A DNA stretch of 64,000 bases, taken from assembly GCF_000814905.1 (NCBI RefSeq), contig NZ_JXAG01000031.1, positions 1-64,000 on the forward strand, read 5' to 3'. This stretch comes from Enterobacter sp. Bisph1 (GTDB lineage: Bacteria > Pseudomonadota > Gammaproteobacteria > Enterobacterales > Enterobacteriaceae). Of this stretch, positions 53,209 to 63,494 are shown in pieces (within the stretch, counting starts at the first letter, position 1; each line of letters starts with the position of its first letter). The notes under the pieces were generated by a model. The model saw nothing but the letters and a program-made list of their open reading frames with translations, was not told the DNA's origin and searched no databases. Both the position numbers and the translations under genes were made by a program.

Positions 53209-54156
53209 ATGTTAGAACAGACTTCTGCGTGGTCACTGGGGCTTTTCGCCCTCTGCCAGTCAGCCCTGCTGCTGGCACTGACGCCGCTGTTTACCGGTAT
53301 TTCCCGGCAAATCCGCGCCCGTATGCACTCCCGCCAGGGGCCGGGAATTTGGCAGGATTACCGTGATATACAAAAACTGCTTAAACGTCAGGCGGTGGCA
53401 CCGGCATCATCCGGGTTGATGTTTCGCGCGATGCCGTGGGTGCTGCTTAGTAGCATGCTGCTGATAGCGATGACGCTACCGCTGTTTATCCGCACCTCGC
53501 CCTTTGCCGGGGCGGGCGATTTAATCACCCTGATTTACCTCTTTGCCCTGTTCCGCTTCTTTTTTGCCCTTTCTGGTCTCGATACCGGCAGCCCCTTCGC
53601 CGGTCTCGGCGCGAGCCGCGAGATGACGCTGGGGATTCTGGTCGAACCAATGCTAATCCTCTCTCTGCTGGTGCTGGCATTACTGGCAGGCTCCACGCAA
53701 ATCAGCACCATCAGCAACACGCTTGCTGCCGGCTGGCTGTCACCGGTGGCGACGTTGCTCGCGATGCTGGCGGCCGGTTTCGCCTGTTTTATTGAGATGG
53801 GCAAAATTCCTTTTGACGTGGCGGAAGCCGAACAGGAGTTACAGGAAGGGCCGCTGACGGAGTACTCCGGCGCGGATCTGGCGCTGGTGAAATGGGGTAT
53901 TGGCCTGAAACAGGTGGTGATGGCCTCGCTGTTTGTGGCGCTGTTTTTCCCCTTCGGTAATGCCGCCACGCTGACGGCGGGCGCGATGGCGTTTTCGCTG
54001 GTGATAACGCTACTGAAACTGCTGGTGGTGTTTGTGCTGGCGTCGATTGTTGAGAACTCGCTGGCGCGCGGACGCTTCCTGCTGACGCACCACCTTACCT
54101 GGCTCGGCTTCAGTCTGGCTGCGCTGTCCTACGTTTTCTGGTTAACCGGTCTGTAA
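53209..54156 (+). CDS. hyfC: Hydrogenase-4 membrane subunit HyfC
   Basis: A 315-residue NuoH-like membrane subunit. RMHSRQGPGIWQDYRDIQKLLKR is the quinone-site-like first loop and FIEMGKIPFDVAEAEQELQEG the typical NuoH/HycD signature. The start MLEQTSAW is preceded by GAGGAGAGAA; eight further codons upstream overlap hyfB and lack homology. It lies 13 bases after hyfB. Confidence 0.94.
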   Translation: MLEQTSAWSLGLFALCQSALLLALTPLFTGISRQIRARMHSRQGPGIWQDYRDIQKLLKRQAVAPASSGLMFRAMPWVLLSSMLLIAMTLPLFIRTSPFAGAGDLITLIYLFALFRFFFALSGLDTGSPFAGLGASREMTLGILVEPMLILSLLVLALLAGSTQISTISNTLAAGWLSPVATLLAMLAAGFACFIEMGKIPFDVAEAEQELQEGPLTEYSGADLALVKWGIGLKQVVMASLFVALFFPFGNAATLTAGAMAFSLVITLLKLLVVFVLASIVENSLARGRFLLTHHLTWLGFSLAALSYVFWLTGL

Positions 54157-54172
54157 GGAGCGCGGAAACATA

Positions 54173-55612
54173 ATGGAAACTCTTGCTCTGACGACGCTGC
54201 TGTTGCCCTTTATTGGCGCGCTTGTCGTCTCGCTTTGCCCGCGAAACACCGCGCCGCGGATGGCGGTGATCTTCGCCCTGCTCTCGACCCTTGCTACCGT
54301 GCTACTGGCCTGGCGTTTTTACCAGGCGGGGAGCGAAACGGCGGATCTGCCGCTGCTGGCGGTAGGCCAGGTGGTGCTGTTCGGCCTGTTAGTCGACCGA
54401 ATCAGCACGCTGATCCTGTTTGTGGTGGTGTTTCTTGGGCTGCTGGTGGCGGTTTATTCAACGGGCTACCTGACACGCGGCAACCGCGAACATCCCCACG
54501 ATGGTAGCAATCGCTACTACGCCTTTCTGCTAGTGTTTATCGGCGCGATGAGCGGCTTAGTGCTCTCCTCGACGCTGCTCGGTCAACTGCTGTTTTTCGA
54601 AATTACCGGCGGCTGTTCATGGGCATTAATCAGCTACTACCAGAGTGAAAAATCCCAGCGCGCGGCAATGAAGGCGCTGCTGATAACCCATGTTGGCTCG
54701 CTGGGGCTTTACCTGGCGGCGGCGACGCTGTTTCTCAATACTCACACCTTTTCCCTTAGCGCCATCAGCCAGCTGCAGGGCCCGGCGGCATATCTGGTCT
54801 ATGGCGGCATTCTGTTTGCCGCCTGGGGTAAATCGGCCCAGTTGCCTTTACAGGCCTGGCTGCCGGATGCGATGGAAGCGCCTACCCCGGTGAGCGCTTA
54901 CTTACACGCTGCGTCAATGGTGAAGGTGGGGGTGTACATTTTTGCCCGCGCTATCGCAGAAGGCGGCCAGGTCCCGCACCTCATTAGCTGGATTGGCGTC
55001 GGTATGGCAACGCTGACGCTGGTGTACGGCTTTTTGATGTACCTGCCGCAAAAAGATATGAAGCGGCTGCTGGCCTGGTCGACCATTTCCCAACTGGCGT
55101 GGATTTTTCTGGCGCTCTCTATTTCCACCCTCGGCTCGCCGCTGGCCTTCAAAGCGGGGATTGTTTACATCTTCAACCACGCTTTTGCTAAGAGCCTGTT
55201 CTTCCTGGTGGCCGGAGCCGTTAGCTACAGCTGCGGTACGCGTCTGATGCCGCGCCTGAGAGGCGTAATGCGCACGTTACCGCTGGCCGGTATCGGCTTT
55301 TGCATCGCCGCGCTGGCGATTACCGGCGTGCCGCCGTTTAACGGTTTTTTTAGCAAATTCCCCCTCTTCGCCGCCGGGTTTTCCCTCTCCAGTGACTATC
55401 CGCTGCTGCTGCCGGTGATGATTCTGGCGCTGGTGGAGTCGGTGGCCAGCTTTGGCTGGTTTATTTACTGGTTCGGGCGCGTGGTACCGGGCGAACCGAG
55501 TGAAGAGGTGGCACAGGCGGCACCGCTGCCTTACGCCATGAAACTGGTGCTGGTGATATTGATGGTGATGTCGCTGTGCTCAAGCGTGATCGCTGCGGCG
55601 TGGCTTGGATAA
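54173..55612 (+). CDS. hyfD: Hydrogenase-4 membrane subunit HyfD
   Basis: A 479-residue antiporter-like (NuoL/M/N family) membrane protein with about 14 helices. The motif GKSAQLPLQAWLPDAMEAPTPVSAYLHAASMVK carries the conserved Lys and the family signature. hyfD, hyfE and hyfF have no counterpart in the hyc operon, so they mark this as hydrogenase-4. It starts 16 bases after hyfC. Confidence 0.94.
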   Translation: METLALTTLLLPFIGALVVSLCPRNTAPRMAVIFALLSTLATVLLAWRFYQAGSETADLPLLAVGQVVLFGLLVDRISTLILFVVVFLGLLVAVYSTGYLTRGNREHPHDGSNRYYAFLLVFIGAMSGLVLSSTLLGQLLFFEITGGCSWALISYYQSEKSQRAAMKALLITHVGSLGLYLAAATLFLNTHTFSLSAISQLQGPAAYLVYGGILFAAWGKSAQLPLQAWLPDAMEAPTPVSAYLHAASMVKVGVYIFARAIAEGGQVPHLISWIGVGMATLTLVYGFLMYLPQKDMKRLLAWSTISQLAWIFLALSISTLGSPLAFKAGIVYIFNHAFAKSLFFLVAGAVSYSCGTRLMPRLRGVMRTLPLAGIGFCIAALAITGVPPFNGFFSKFPLFAAGFSLSSDYPLLLPVMILALVESVASFGWFIYWFGRVVPGEPSEEVAQAAPLPYAMKLVLVILMVMSLCSSVIAAAWLG

Positions 55613-55623
55613 GGGAGTCGAGA

Positions 55624-56274
55624 ATGACAGGAACACTGCTTGTTAATAACCTGGCGGGGCTAATGATGTTTACCTCGCTGCTGGTGATCTGCGCCAGACG
55701 CTACTCCGTCTCCTGCTGGTTGTATGCCCTGCAATCACTGGTGCTGGTTTCAATATTTTTCACCCTCTCGCAATTGCTGGACGCCAGCCAACTGCTGATG
55801 TGGTCGTTCAGCGCCTTGATTACCAAAGTGCTGCTGGTGCCGCTGATTATGGGCTACATGTTTCGCAAGATGGCCGCCACCGATGTTGGCGAGCGTCTGT
55901 TTGGCCCGGCGACGCTGATGCTAATGGCGGCGGCAATTGTGCTGCTGTGCTGGTTTGTGGTGCGCCCGGTGCAGTTACCAATGCTCGCGCCGTTAAAACC
56001 GGCGCTGGCGGTGGCCCTCGGCCACTTCCTGCTCGGGCTGCTGTGCATTATCAGCCAGCGCAATATCCTGCGGCAAATTTTTGGCTACTGCCTGATGGAG
56101 AACGGCTCGCATTTGGTGCTGGCGCTGCTCGCCTGGCGCGCGCCGGAGCTGGTGGAGATCGGTATCGCTACCGACGCTATCTTTGCGGTGATTGTGATGG
56201 TGCTGCTGGCGCGAAAAATCTGGCGCACCCACGGTACGCTGGATGTGAACACACTCACGGCGCTGAAGGGGTAA
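55624..56274 (+). CDS. hyfE: Hydrogenase-4 membrane subunit HyfE
   Basis: A 216-residue NuoK-like membrane protein with about seven helices. It has the Glu-containing membrane segment [15 protein letters not shown] typical of HyfE. The start MTGTLLVNN follows AGGGAG; 16 open codons upstream overlap hyfD. Operon position 5. Confidence 0.92.
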   Translation: MTGTLLVNNLAGLMMFTSLLVICARRYSVSCWLYALQSLVLVSIFFTLSQLLDASQLLMWSFSALITKVLLVPLIMGYMFRKMAATDVGERLFGPATLMLMAAAIVLLCWFVVRPVQLPMLAPLKPALAVALGHFLLGLLCIISQRNILRQIFGYCLMENGSHLVLALLAWRAPELVEIGIATDAIFAVIVMVLLARKIWRTHGTLDVNTLTALKG

Positions 56275-56278
56275 TACC

Positions 56279-57862
56279 ATGAGCCATACCTTGATGTTCA
56301 CCCTGTTAATATTGACGCCGCTTTTGGTTTCCGCCCTCTGTTTTAGCTGTCGTCTGCGGGGCAATGGGGCGCACAGTCTGGTCACGCTGGTGCACGCTGT
56401 GGGGATCACCCTGCTGATGATTATCGCCCTGTGGACCGTGGTTGAAGCGGTGCGCGAAGGAGAAATTTTCGCCGCGCACCGCTGGTTGCATATCGACAGC
56501 CTGAGCGGGTTGTTCCTGTCGCTGCTGGGAATTATCGGCTTTATCACCGGCATCTATTCGATTGGCTATATGCGCCACGAAGTCGATCACGGTGAAATCA
56601 GCGTACCGACGCTGTGCAACTACTACGGTTTTTTCCATCTGTTTTTGTTCACCATGCTGCTGGTGGTCACCAGTAATAACCTGATTGTGATGTGGGCGGC
56701 GATTGAAGCCACTACCCTCAGTTCGGCGTTTCTGGTGGGCATTTACGGCCAGCGCTCGTCGCTGGAAGCGGCGTGGAAATACATCATTATCTGTACCGTC
56801 GGCGTGGCGTTTGGCCTGTTCGGCACGGTGCTGGTGTATGCCAACGCCGCCAGTTTTATGGCGCAACCGGAGAACGCCATTTTCTGGACCGAGGTGCTAA
56901 AAGAGAGCAGCCTGCTCGACCCGACGCTGATGGTGTTGGCATTTGTGTTTGTGCTGATTGGCTTTGGTACCAAAACCGGGCTGTTCCCGATGCACGCCTG
57001 GCTGCCGGATGCCCACAGCGAAGCGCCAAGCCCGGTGAGCGCGCTGCTTTCGGCGGTGCTACTCAACTGTGCGCTGCTGGTGCTGATTCGCTACTACATC
57101 ATTATTTGCCGCGCCATTGGCGACAGCTTCCCCAATACGCTGCTGCTGATTTTCGGCATGTTGTCGGTGGGCGTTGCGGCGTTTTTCATCCTCGTGCAGC
57201 AGGATATGAAACGCCTGCTGGCCTACTCCAGCGTCGAAAACATGGGGCTGGTGGCGGTGGCGCTGGGCATCGGCGGCCCGCTCGGCATTCTGGCGGCGCT
57301 GCTGCATACCCTTAATCACAGCTTGGTGAAAACGCTGCTGTTTTGCGGCTCCGGCAATGTGCTGCTGAAATATGGCACCCGCAATATCAATGTGGTGTGC
57401 GGCATGTTGAAAGTGATGCCGTTTACCGCCGTGCTGCTTGCAGGCGGCGCACTGGCGCTGGGCGGCATGCCGCCGTTCAATATTTTCCTCAGCGAATTTA
57501 TGACTATCACCGCCGGGCTGGCGGCAGAACATCTCGCTCTCACTATTCTGCTGCTTGTCCTGCTGACGCTGGTGCTCGCCGGGCTGGTGCGCATGGTGGC
57601 AAAAGTGCTGTTTGCCACGCCGCCACAGCAGGTCGCCAGCGGCGAACTGGGCTGGCTTACTACCGCGCCAATGGCAGTTTTACTGGTGATGATGCTGGTG
57701 ATGGGTACACATATTCCACAGCCCGTCAGCCGCTTACTGGTCAATGCCGCAAGCATTGTACAGCCCGATAACGATCAACATCCCACCCAGCTCGGCTGGC
57801 TATGGGCCAGTTTCGATACCACCGCTACTTCGGCAACACCGCCGCATCGTCAGGGAGAGTGA
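56279..57862 (+). CDS. hyfF: Hydrogenase-4 membrane subunit HyfF
   Basis: A 527-residue antiporter-like membrane subunit, third of the NuoL/M/N type in this operon. [36 protein letters not shown] is the conserved module, with ERxxR-like and [10 protein letters not shown] segments. About 14 helices. It begins 4 bases after the hyfE stop. Confidence 0.94.
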   Translation: MSHTLMFTLLILTPLLVSALCFSCRLRGNGAHSLVTLVHAVGITLLMIIALWTVVEAVREGEIFAAHRWLHIDSLSGLFLSLLGIIGFITGIYSIGYMRHEVDHGEISVPTLCNYYGFFHLFLFTMLLVVTSNNLIVMWAAIEATTLSSAFLVGIYGQRSSLEAAWKYIIICTVGVAFGLFGTVLVYANAASFMAQPENAIFWTEVLKESSLLDPTLMVLAFVFVLIGFGTKTGLFPMHAWLPDAHSEAPSPVSALLSAVLLNCALLVLIRYYIIICRAIGDSFPNTLLLIFGMLSVGVAAFFILVQQDMKRLLAYSSVENMGLVAVALGIGGPLGILAALLHTLNHSLVKTLLFCGSGNVLLKYGTRNINVVCGMLKVMPFTAVLLAGGALALGGMPPFNIFLSEFMTITAGLAAEHLALTILLLVLLTLVLAGLVRMVAKVLFATPPQQVASGELGWLTTAPMAVLLVMMLVMGTHIPQPVSRLLVNAASIVQPDNDQHPTQLGWLWASFDTTATSATPPHRQGE

Positions 57863-57864
57863 AA

Positions 57865-59592
57865 GTGAGTTATTTAGCAAGCGTCAACCTTCAGCAACCG
57901 CGCGGCAACGCCTGTCTTGCCGCACTGAAGGCGCAGTTTCCCGGCGCGGTGCTGGACGAGGAGCGCCAGACTTTTGAACAAGTCACGATTACGGTGAAAC
58001 TCAACCTGCTGCCGGAAATTGTGCACTATCTCTATTACCAGCATGACGGCTGGCTGCCGGTGCTGTTTGGCAACGATGAACGCGCCCTGAATGGTCATTA
58101 CGCGGTCTATTACGCCCTGTCGATGGAGGGCGCAGAGAAGTGCTGGATCGTGGTTAAAGCACTGGTCGATGCCAACACGCGCGAATTCCCCTCGGTAACG
58201 CCGCGTGTTCCTGCCGCCGTGTGGGGCGAGCGCGAAATCCGCGATATGTACGGCCTGATCCCGGTCGGTTTACCGGATCAGCGCCGCCTTGTGTTGCCGG
58301 ATGACTGGCCGGACGATCTGCACCCGCTGCGTAAAGACACCATGGATTACCGCCTGCGCCCGGAACCCACCAGCGACACGGAAAACTACTCGTTTATTAA
58401 CGATGGCGGCAGTTCCGCGCGCATCGTACCGATTGGCCCGCTGCATATTACCTCCGATGAACCAGGACACTTTCGTCTGTTTGTCGATGGCGAACGCATT
58501 GTCGATGCCGATTACCGTCTGTTCTATGTCCATCGCGGCATGGAAAAGCTGGCAGAAACCCGCATGGGCTATAACGAAGTAACCTTTCTCTCCGACCGGG
58601 TTTGCGGCATCTGCGGCTTTGCTCACAGCGTGGCCTATACCACCTCGGTGGAGAATGCGCTGGGCATTATCGTCCCCCAGCGGGCACACACCATCCGTTC
58701 GGTTTTGCTGGAAGTTGAGCGCCTGCATAGCCATCTGCTGAATATTGGCCTCTCCTGCCACTTTGTCGGTTTCGACACCGGTTTTATGCAGTTTTTCCGC
58801 ATCCGCGAAAAATCGATGACCATGGCGGAGCTGCTGACCGGCTCGCGCAAAACCTACGGTCTGAATCTGATTGGCGGCATCCGTCGTGACATTCTGAAAG
58901 AGCAGCGGGTGAAAACCATTCAACTGGTAAAAGAGATGCGGGCGGAAGTAACGCAACTGGTCGATATGCTGCTGTCGACGCCGAATATGGCGCAGCGCAC
59001 CCAGGGCGTCGGCATCCTCGATCGCAAGATAGCGCGGGATTTCAGCCCGGTTGGGCCGCTTATCCGCGGCAGCGGTTTCGCCCGCGATCTGCGCTTCGAT
59101 CATCCTTATGCCGATTACGGCAACCTGCCGAAAACCCTCTTCAGCTTCGCCGATGGCGACGTCTTTTCGCGCCTGATGGTGCGGGTCAAAGAGGTGTTCG
59201 ATTCCCTGTCGATGATTGAATTTGCCCTCGATAACCTGCCGGATACGCCGCTGCTGACGGAAGGCTTTAGCTATCAGCCGCACAAATTCGCCCTCGGCTA
59301 TGTGGAAGCGCCGCGCGGGGAAGATGTGCACTGGAGCATGCTCGGCGACAACCAGAAGCTTTACCGCTGGCGCTGTCGCGCAGCGACCTACGCTAACTGG
59401 CCGGTGCTGCGCTATATGCTGCGCGGCAACACCGTGTCCGATGCGCCGCTGATTATCGGCAGCCTCGATCCCTGCTATTCGTGTACTGACCGCGTAACGC
59501 TGGTGGATGTGCGCAAGCGTAAATCCACCACCGTGCCCTATAAAGAGATCGAACGTTACGCCATAGACAGGCGCCACTCGCCGCTGAAGTAA
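57865..59592 (+). CDS. hyfG: Hydrogenase-4 large subunit HyfG
   Basis: A 575-residue fusion: residues ~1-165 are NuoC-like, the rest is the NiFe hydrogenase large subunit (NuoD-like). Ni ligands are Cys247/Cys250 ([10 protein letters not shown]) and Cys537/Cys540 (DPCYSCTDR). The 32-residue tail after Arg543 should be cut off by a maturation protease, as with HycE. The start is GTG at 57865 ([10 protein letters not shown]), two bases after the hyfF stop, with GGGAGAG before it. Confidence 0.94.
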   Translation: MSYLASVNLQQPRGNACLAALKAQFPGAVLDEERQTFEQVTITVKLNLLPEIVHYLYYQHDGWLPVLFGNDERALNGHYAVYYALSMEGAEKCWIVVKALVDANTREFPSVTPRVPAAVWGEREIRDMYGLIPVGLPDQRRLVLPDDWPDDLHPLRKDTMDYRLRPEPTSDTENYSFINDGGSSARIVPIGPLHITSDEPGHFRLFVDGERIVDADYRLFYVHRGMEKLAETRMGYNEVTFLSDRVCGICGFAHSVAYTTSVENALGIIVPQRAHTIRSVLLEVERLHSHLLNIGLSCHFVGFDTGFMQFFRIREKSMTMAELLTGSRKTYGLNLIGGIRRDILKEQRVKTIQLVKEMRAEVTQLVDMLLSTPNMAQRTQGVGILDRKIARDFSPVGPLIRGSGFARDLRFDHPYADYGNLPKTLFSFADGDVFSRLMVRVKEVFDSLSMIEFALDNLPDTPLLTEGFSYQPHKFALGYVEAPRGEDVHWSMLGDNQKLYRWRCRAATYANWPVLRYMLRGNTVSDAPLIIGSLDPCYSCTDRVTLVDVRKRKSTTVPYKEIERYAIDRRHSPLK

Positions 59593-59603
59593 GGAAAGAG
59601 ACG

Positions 59604-60152
59604 ATGCTGAAATTGTTGAAAACCATTCTCCACGCGGGCGAGCCGACGGTGAAATACCCCTTCGCGCCGCTGGAGGTCTGTCCGGGATTTCGCGGCAAAC
59701 CGGAGCTGGATCCGCTGCAGTGTATCGCCTGTGGGGCGTGCACATCCGCCTGCCCGGCAAACGCGCTGACCATGGAGACAGTGAGCGAAGAGAACCGCCG
59801 CGTCTGGCAGCTGTTTATTGGCCGCTGCATCTATTGCGGACGCTGCGAGGAGGTCTGCCCGACGCGGGCAATTCGTCTGTCGGAAGAGTTCGAGCTGGCG
59901 GTGACCCATAAAGCCGATCTCTACGTTCGCGCCACGCTCCGTCTGCAGCACTGTCGCGAGTGCGGCGTGCCCTTCGCGCCGGAGAAATCCGTGGCGCTGG
60001 CGGTTGAGCTGCTGGCGCTGAATCAAAACGCGCCGCAGCAGGTCGAGCACTTACGTGCGCAGGCTTCGCTGTGCCCGGCCTGTCGCCGTCGCGCCGCGCT
60101 GGAGCATCGCGGCAGCGTTAATGTTCATTACTATCTTAAGGAGCAAGCATGA
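59604..60152 (+). CDS. hyfH: Hydrogenase-4 Fe-S subunit HyfH
   Basis: A 182-residue NuoI-like ferredoxin with two 4Fe-4S motifs, [12 protein letters not shown] and [12 protein letters not shown], in residues ~35-85. The C-terminal half has two more CxxC pairs (CRECGVPF and CPACRR). Carries electrons between HyfA and HyfI. Overlaps hyfI by 4 bases. Confidence 0.94.
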   Translation: MLKLLKTILHAGEPTVKYPFAPLEVCPGFRGKPELDPLQCIACGACTSACPANALTMETVSEENRRVWQLFIGRCIYCGRCEEVCPTRAIRLSEEFELAVTHKADLYVRATLRLQHCRECGVPFAPEKSVALAVELLALNQNAPQQVEHLRAQASLCPACRRRAALEHRGSVNVHYYLKEQA

Positions 60153-60925
60153 GCAGCGAGGTGAAGGTGTCCAGGCAGCATGTTAGCCAGCCGGTGCAGC
60201 TTGATGAATCCGCGCAGAAAATGAAACAGCTGCTGCTGCGTGATATCCAGCGCTCCGCCTACGTTTATCGCGTGGACTGCGGCGGCTGTAACGGCTGCGA
60301 AATCGAAATTTTTGCCGCCATTACGCCGCTGTTCGATGCCGAACGCTTTGGTATCAAAGTGGTGGCTTCTCCGCGCCATGCCGATATTTTGCTGTTTACC
60401 GGTGCGGTCACCCGCGCCATGCGCATGCCTGCCCTGCGCGCGTGGGAAGCCGCGCCGGATCATAAAATTGCTATCTCTTACGGCGCCTGCGGCGTCGGCG
60501 GCGGCATCTTTCACGATCTCTACTGCGTATGGGGCGGCAGCGACACCATTGTGCCCATTGATGTGTGGATCCCCGGTTGCCCACCCACGCCTGCGGCGAC
60601 TATTCACGGGTTTGCCGTTGCCCTCGGCTTGCTGAAACAAAAACTGCACGCCGTCGATCATCAACAGGCGGTGGACGAAACCGCCAGCGTGCGCTGGCCT
60701 GATCTGCCGCTGGCCTTACGCGTAACGATTGAACGACTGGCGCGCCAGTTAGCGGGCTATCGTCAGGGAAGAGAGATTGCCGACCACTTGTTTAGTCTGG
60801 TGGTCGCCGGGGATCCGGCGCAGGCCACGCAGCGGGTAAATGCGTGGCTGCAACAGGCGGAGGATCCGCGCCTGACGGCGATCGTTTCACAATTGATGAA
60901 CGAGCTGGAGCGCGCCCATGTCTGA
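60149..60925 (+). CDS. hyfI: Hydrogenase-4 small subunit HyfI
   Basis: A 258-residue NuoB-like small subunit of the NiFe hydrogenase. Fe-S ligands: [21 protein letters not shown] and WIPGCPPTP. Without a Tat signal, so it stays on the cytoplasmic side like HycG. Overlaps hyfJ by 8 bases. Confidence 0.94.
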   Translation: MSSEVKVSRQHVSQPVQLDESAQKMKQLLLRDIQRSAYVYRVDCGGCNGCEIEIFAAITPLFDAERFGIKVVASPRHADILLFTGAVTRAMRMPALRAWEAAPDHKIAISYGACGVGGGIFHDLYCVWGGSDTIVPIDVWIPGCPPTPAATIHGFAVALGLLKQKLHAVDHQQAVDETASVRWPDLPLALRVTIERLARQLAGYRQGREIADHLFSLVVAGDPAQATQRVNAWLQQAEDPRLTAIVSQLMNELERAHV

Positions 60926-61331
60926 ACACGACGGCAAAGTGATGTTCTGGCTGCTGCGGCAAAAGTTTGTCGATAACAGCGTCGAGCTTGAGGAGAAGAG
61001 CCGCCAGGTGATGTACTACTCGCTGGCGATTGGCCATCACGTTGGGGTGATCGACTGCCTAAACGTGACCCTCGAATGCCCGGCCGCCGACTATCAGCAG
61101 TGGCTCACGTTGTTCGATGATGCCGACGCCAGGCGCAAAATGCAGGGGCTATTAACCTTTGGCGAAATCGTCATTGATGCCAGCCACATTAACACCCTGG
61201 CACCAACCTTTGCGCAGCTTGCCGAAACCGCCCAATCGCCGTGGCGCGAATGGAGTCGCCAGTTGCTGCAACACTTACAGGATATGGCGCAGGAGCCTGC
61301 GCTCTATCTGATGGTGCGTAAGATTGATTGA
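60918..61331 (+). CDS. hyfJ: Hydrogenase-4 assembly protein HyfJ
   Basis: A 137-residue HycH-like protein, thought to help mature or assemble the hydrogenase large subunit. Features: [16 protein letters not shown] at the N terminus and [16 protein letters not shown]. Last structural gene; a 108-base gap precedes hyfR. Confidence 0.92.
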   Translation: MSEHDGKVMFWLLRQKFVDNSVELEEKSRQVMYYSLAIGHHVGVIDCLNVTLECPAADYQQWLTLFDDADARRKMQGLLTFGEIVIDASHINTLAPTFAQLAETAQSPWREWSRQLLQHLQDMAQEPALYLMVRKID

Positions 61332-61439
61332 ACCTACGGCAGATAAAAGTCAGCCCGGTGAGTTATCCGTGAAGCTTGTAACACTACAAAAAACAGGGGT
61401 ATTGTACTATTCACGCTCACCAATAAGGGCGATGTATCC

Positions 61440-63389
61440 ATGATCTTACGGCAGTTGCTGGAACAGAGTAATCTCACTTCCCTGCTCGGGGCGTTTATCC
61501 CCTTACCGCCCCCTTTCAGCCCCGCCCAGTTTATTGAATTACGTCTGAATAACGCCTGGTTCTGGCGCTGCTTTGACGATGGCAGCCATGAGAGTGGCGG
61601 CTGCGAATACGGCGGAAAAATCAGCGACAGCGTGCTGCATCTCATCCGGCTTGCGCAAAACGATATGCTGGAGCTGCGGTTTGTCCGCACCGATAACGGT
61701 CACTTCAACGAGCAGGACAGCGCAATGTTCGGCTGGCTGGCACGGCTGGCTGGCCAGGCGCTGGAAGAGGAACTTTCCCGTGCGAGGCTCAGCCAGGCGA
61801 TGGACGCGCTACGCGAAGAGCGCGATCACCATCGTGTGCTGGTGGATATCACCAACTCGGTGCTCTCCCATCTGGATTTGGATGAACTGGTTGCCGATGT
61901 ATCGCAGGAGATTCATCGCTTTTTCGGCATCGACAATATCCGCGTGATCCTGCGCGATTCGCTGCACTCCCGCGAGCTGATTTGCCATGCCACCCATTTT
62001 CCCCACTGCCCGCCGGAAACTGAACGCTTTACCCTGCGCAGCGATAGCGAGGTGGTGCTGGCGGCGCTTAATGACAACCGCAGCGCACTGCTACAGCAGG
62101 ATCGGGACGAAGGGTTATGGCAGCGCGATCCGGCTCTGCAGCAGTTGGCGATGCAGAGCTTAAACGTGGTTTATATTTTGCCGCTGATCTTTAGCCACCA
62201 TTCGCCGGGGGTGCTGGTATTGGCGCACCGTGACGCTACGATTTTCACTGAGCAAAACTGTCGATTATTGCAGCAGATCGCCGACAGAATTGGCATTGCC
62301 GTCGATAATGCCGACGCTTACCGGCAGGTGATCCACTTAAAAGAGAATCTCAACAGCGAAAACCGCAAGCTGAATGAGCAAATTGCCTCCGGTCAAAGTT
62401 TTGGCGACATCATTTACCAGAGCGACGCCATGCACGACGTGCTTTCGCAGGTCAATATTGTCGCCCTCAGCGATAGCACGGTACTGATCCTTGGCGAAAC
62501 CGGCACGGGGAAAGAGATTATCGCCCGCGCCCTGCATCAGATGAGCCCGCGTAAAGATAAACCGCTGGTGAAAATCAACTGCGCCGCCATTCCCGCCAGC
62601 CTGCTGGAAAGTGAACTGTTTGGTCATGATAAAGGGGCCTTTACCGGGGCCATTAATGCGCATCGCGGGCGTTTTGAGATGGCGGATGAAGGCACGCTGT
62701 TTCTCGACGAGATTGGCGATATGCCGCTGGAGCTGCAGCCAAAGCTGCTGCGCGTGCTGCAGGAGCGTGAGATTGAGCGTATCGGCGGCACGAAAACTAT
62801 TCCGGTCAATGTGCGGGTGATCGCCGCCACTAACCGCGATCTGCGCCAGATGGTGATTGACCGCGAGTTTCGCAACGATCTCTTTTATCGCCTCAACGTC
62901 TTCCCGCTGATGCTACCGCCGTTGCGCGAGCGCCCGGAGGATATCCCGTTACTGGCGCGCTACTTTACGCAAAAGCTGGCGCGCCGCCTTAACCGCACTA
63001 TCGATACCATTCCCGCCGACACCATTAACCAGCTGCTGCGCTATGAGTGGCCGGGCAACGTACGCGAGCTGGAAAACGTGATTGAACGCGCCGTGCTGCT
63101 GGCGCGGGATAACACCCTTAATCTGCATCTGCATACGCAAACCGTTAGCATGGTGCAGCCGGTGAGCCATGATCCTTTCCCCTTTACGTTGCCTAAAGTC
63201 GCCGAAATGATGCGCCCGGAGCCGCCGGAAAATGACGAAGCGGAACGCCAGCAGATTATTCAGGTTCTGCGCGAAACCAACGGCATTGTTGCCGGGCCGC
63301 GCGGCGCGGCGGCGAAACTCGGTATGAAACGCACCACGCTTCTCTCCCGCATGCAGCGCCTCGGTATTGCCGTGCGCGAAGTGCTGTAA
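61440..63389 (+). CDS. hyfR: Sigma-54-dependent transcriptional activator HyfR
   Basis: A 649-residue FhlA-like activator of the hyf genes. Order: N-terminal formate-sensing/GAF-like region (~1-310), AAA+ domain (~325-555) with Walker A GETGTGKE, the sigma-54 contact loop GAFTGA and Walker B TLFLDEIGD, and a Fis-type helix-turn-helix at the C terminus (GAAAKLGMKRTTLLSRMQRLG). It is ~20 residues shorter at the N terminus than E. coli HyfR, where homology begins at AFIPLPPPFSP. ATG at 61440 lacks a strong ribosome binding site. Confidence 0.94.
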   Translation: MILRQLLEQSNLTSLLGAFIPLPPPFSPAQFIELRLNNAWFWRCFDDGSHESGGCEYGGKISDSVLHLIRLAQNDMLELRFVRTDNGHFNEQDSAMFGWLARLAGQALEEELSRARLSQAMDALREERDHHRVLVDITNSVLSHLDLDELVADVSQEIHRFFGIDNIRVILRDSLHSRELICHATHFPHCPPETERFTLRSDSEVVLAALNDNRSALLQQDRDEGLWQRDPALQQLAMQSLNVVYILPLIFSHHSPGVLVLAHRDATIFTEQNCRLLQQIADRIGIAVDNADAYRQVIHLKENLNSENRKLNEQIASGQSFGDIIYQSDAMHDVLSQVNIVALSDSTVLILGETGTGKEIIARALHQMSPRKDKPLVKINCAAIPASLLESELFGHDKGAFTGAINAHRGRFEMADEGTLFLDEIGDMPLELQPKLLRVLQEREIERIGGTKTIPVNVRVIAATNRDLRQMVIDREFRNDLFYRLNVFPLMLPPLRERPEDIPLLARYFTQKLARRLNRTIDTIPADTINQLLRYEWPGNVRELENVIERAVLLARDNTLNLHLHTQTVSMVQPVSHDPFPFTLPKVAEMMRPEPPENDEAERQQIIQVLRETNGIVAGPRGAAAKLGMKRTTLLSRMQRLGIAVREVL

Positions 63390-63431
63390 CTCCCGATTCT
63401 GTGAACCCGTTAACGCTCGACGCCAGGACGC

Positions 63432-63447
63432 TGGTATGCGCTATGCA
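63432..63447 (+). promoter_or_regulatory. Sigma-54 promoter of the formate channel gene
   Basis: TGGTATGCGCTATGCA has GG and GC elements 10 bases apart, matching the -24/-12 class. The gene starts 48 bases later with AGGAG at 63484-63488. It should respond to HyfR or FhlA. Confidence 0.7.
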
Positions 63448-63494
63448 TAGGCTGACGGGCATCTCGCGTATGTACATTGGATCAGGAGAATCAT

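Noticed and set aside
58270-59760. 496-codon minus-strand open frame opposite hyfG
   Set aside because: It is fully antisense to a clear NiFe hydrogenase gene, has no recognisable motif, and GC-rich third positions explain the long antisense frame.
50554-61331. Assignment as the hyc (hydrogenase-3) operon
   Set aside because: The presence of hyfD, hyfE and hyfF, the bcp neighbour and the downstream hyfR fit hyf; hyc lacks those three subunits.
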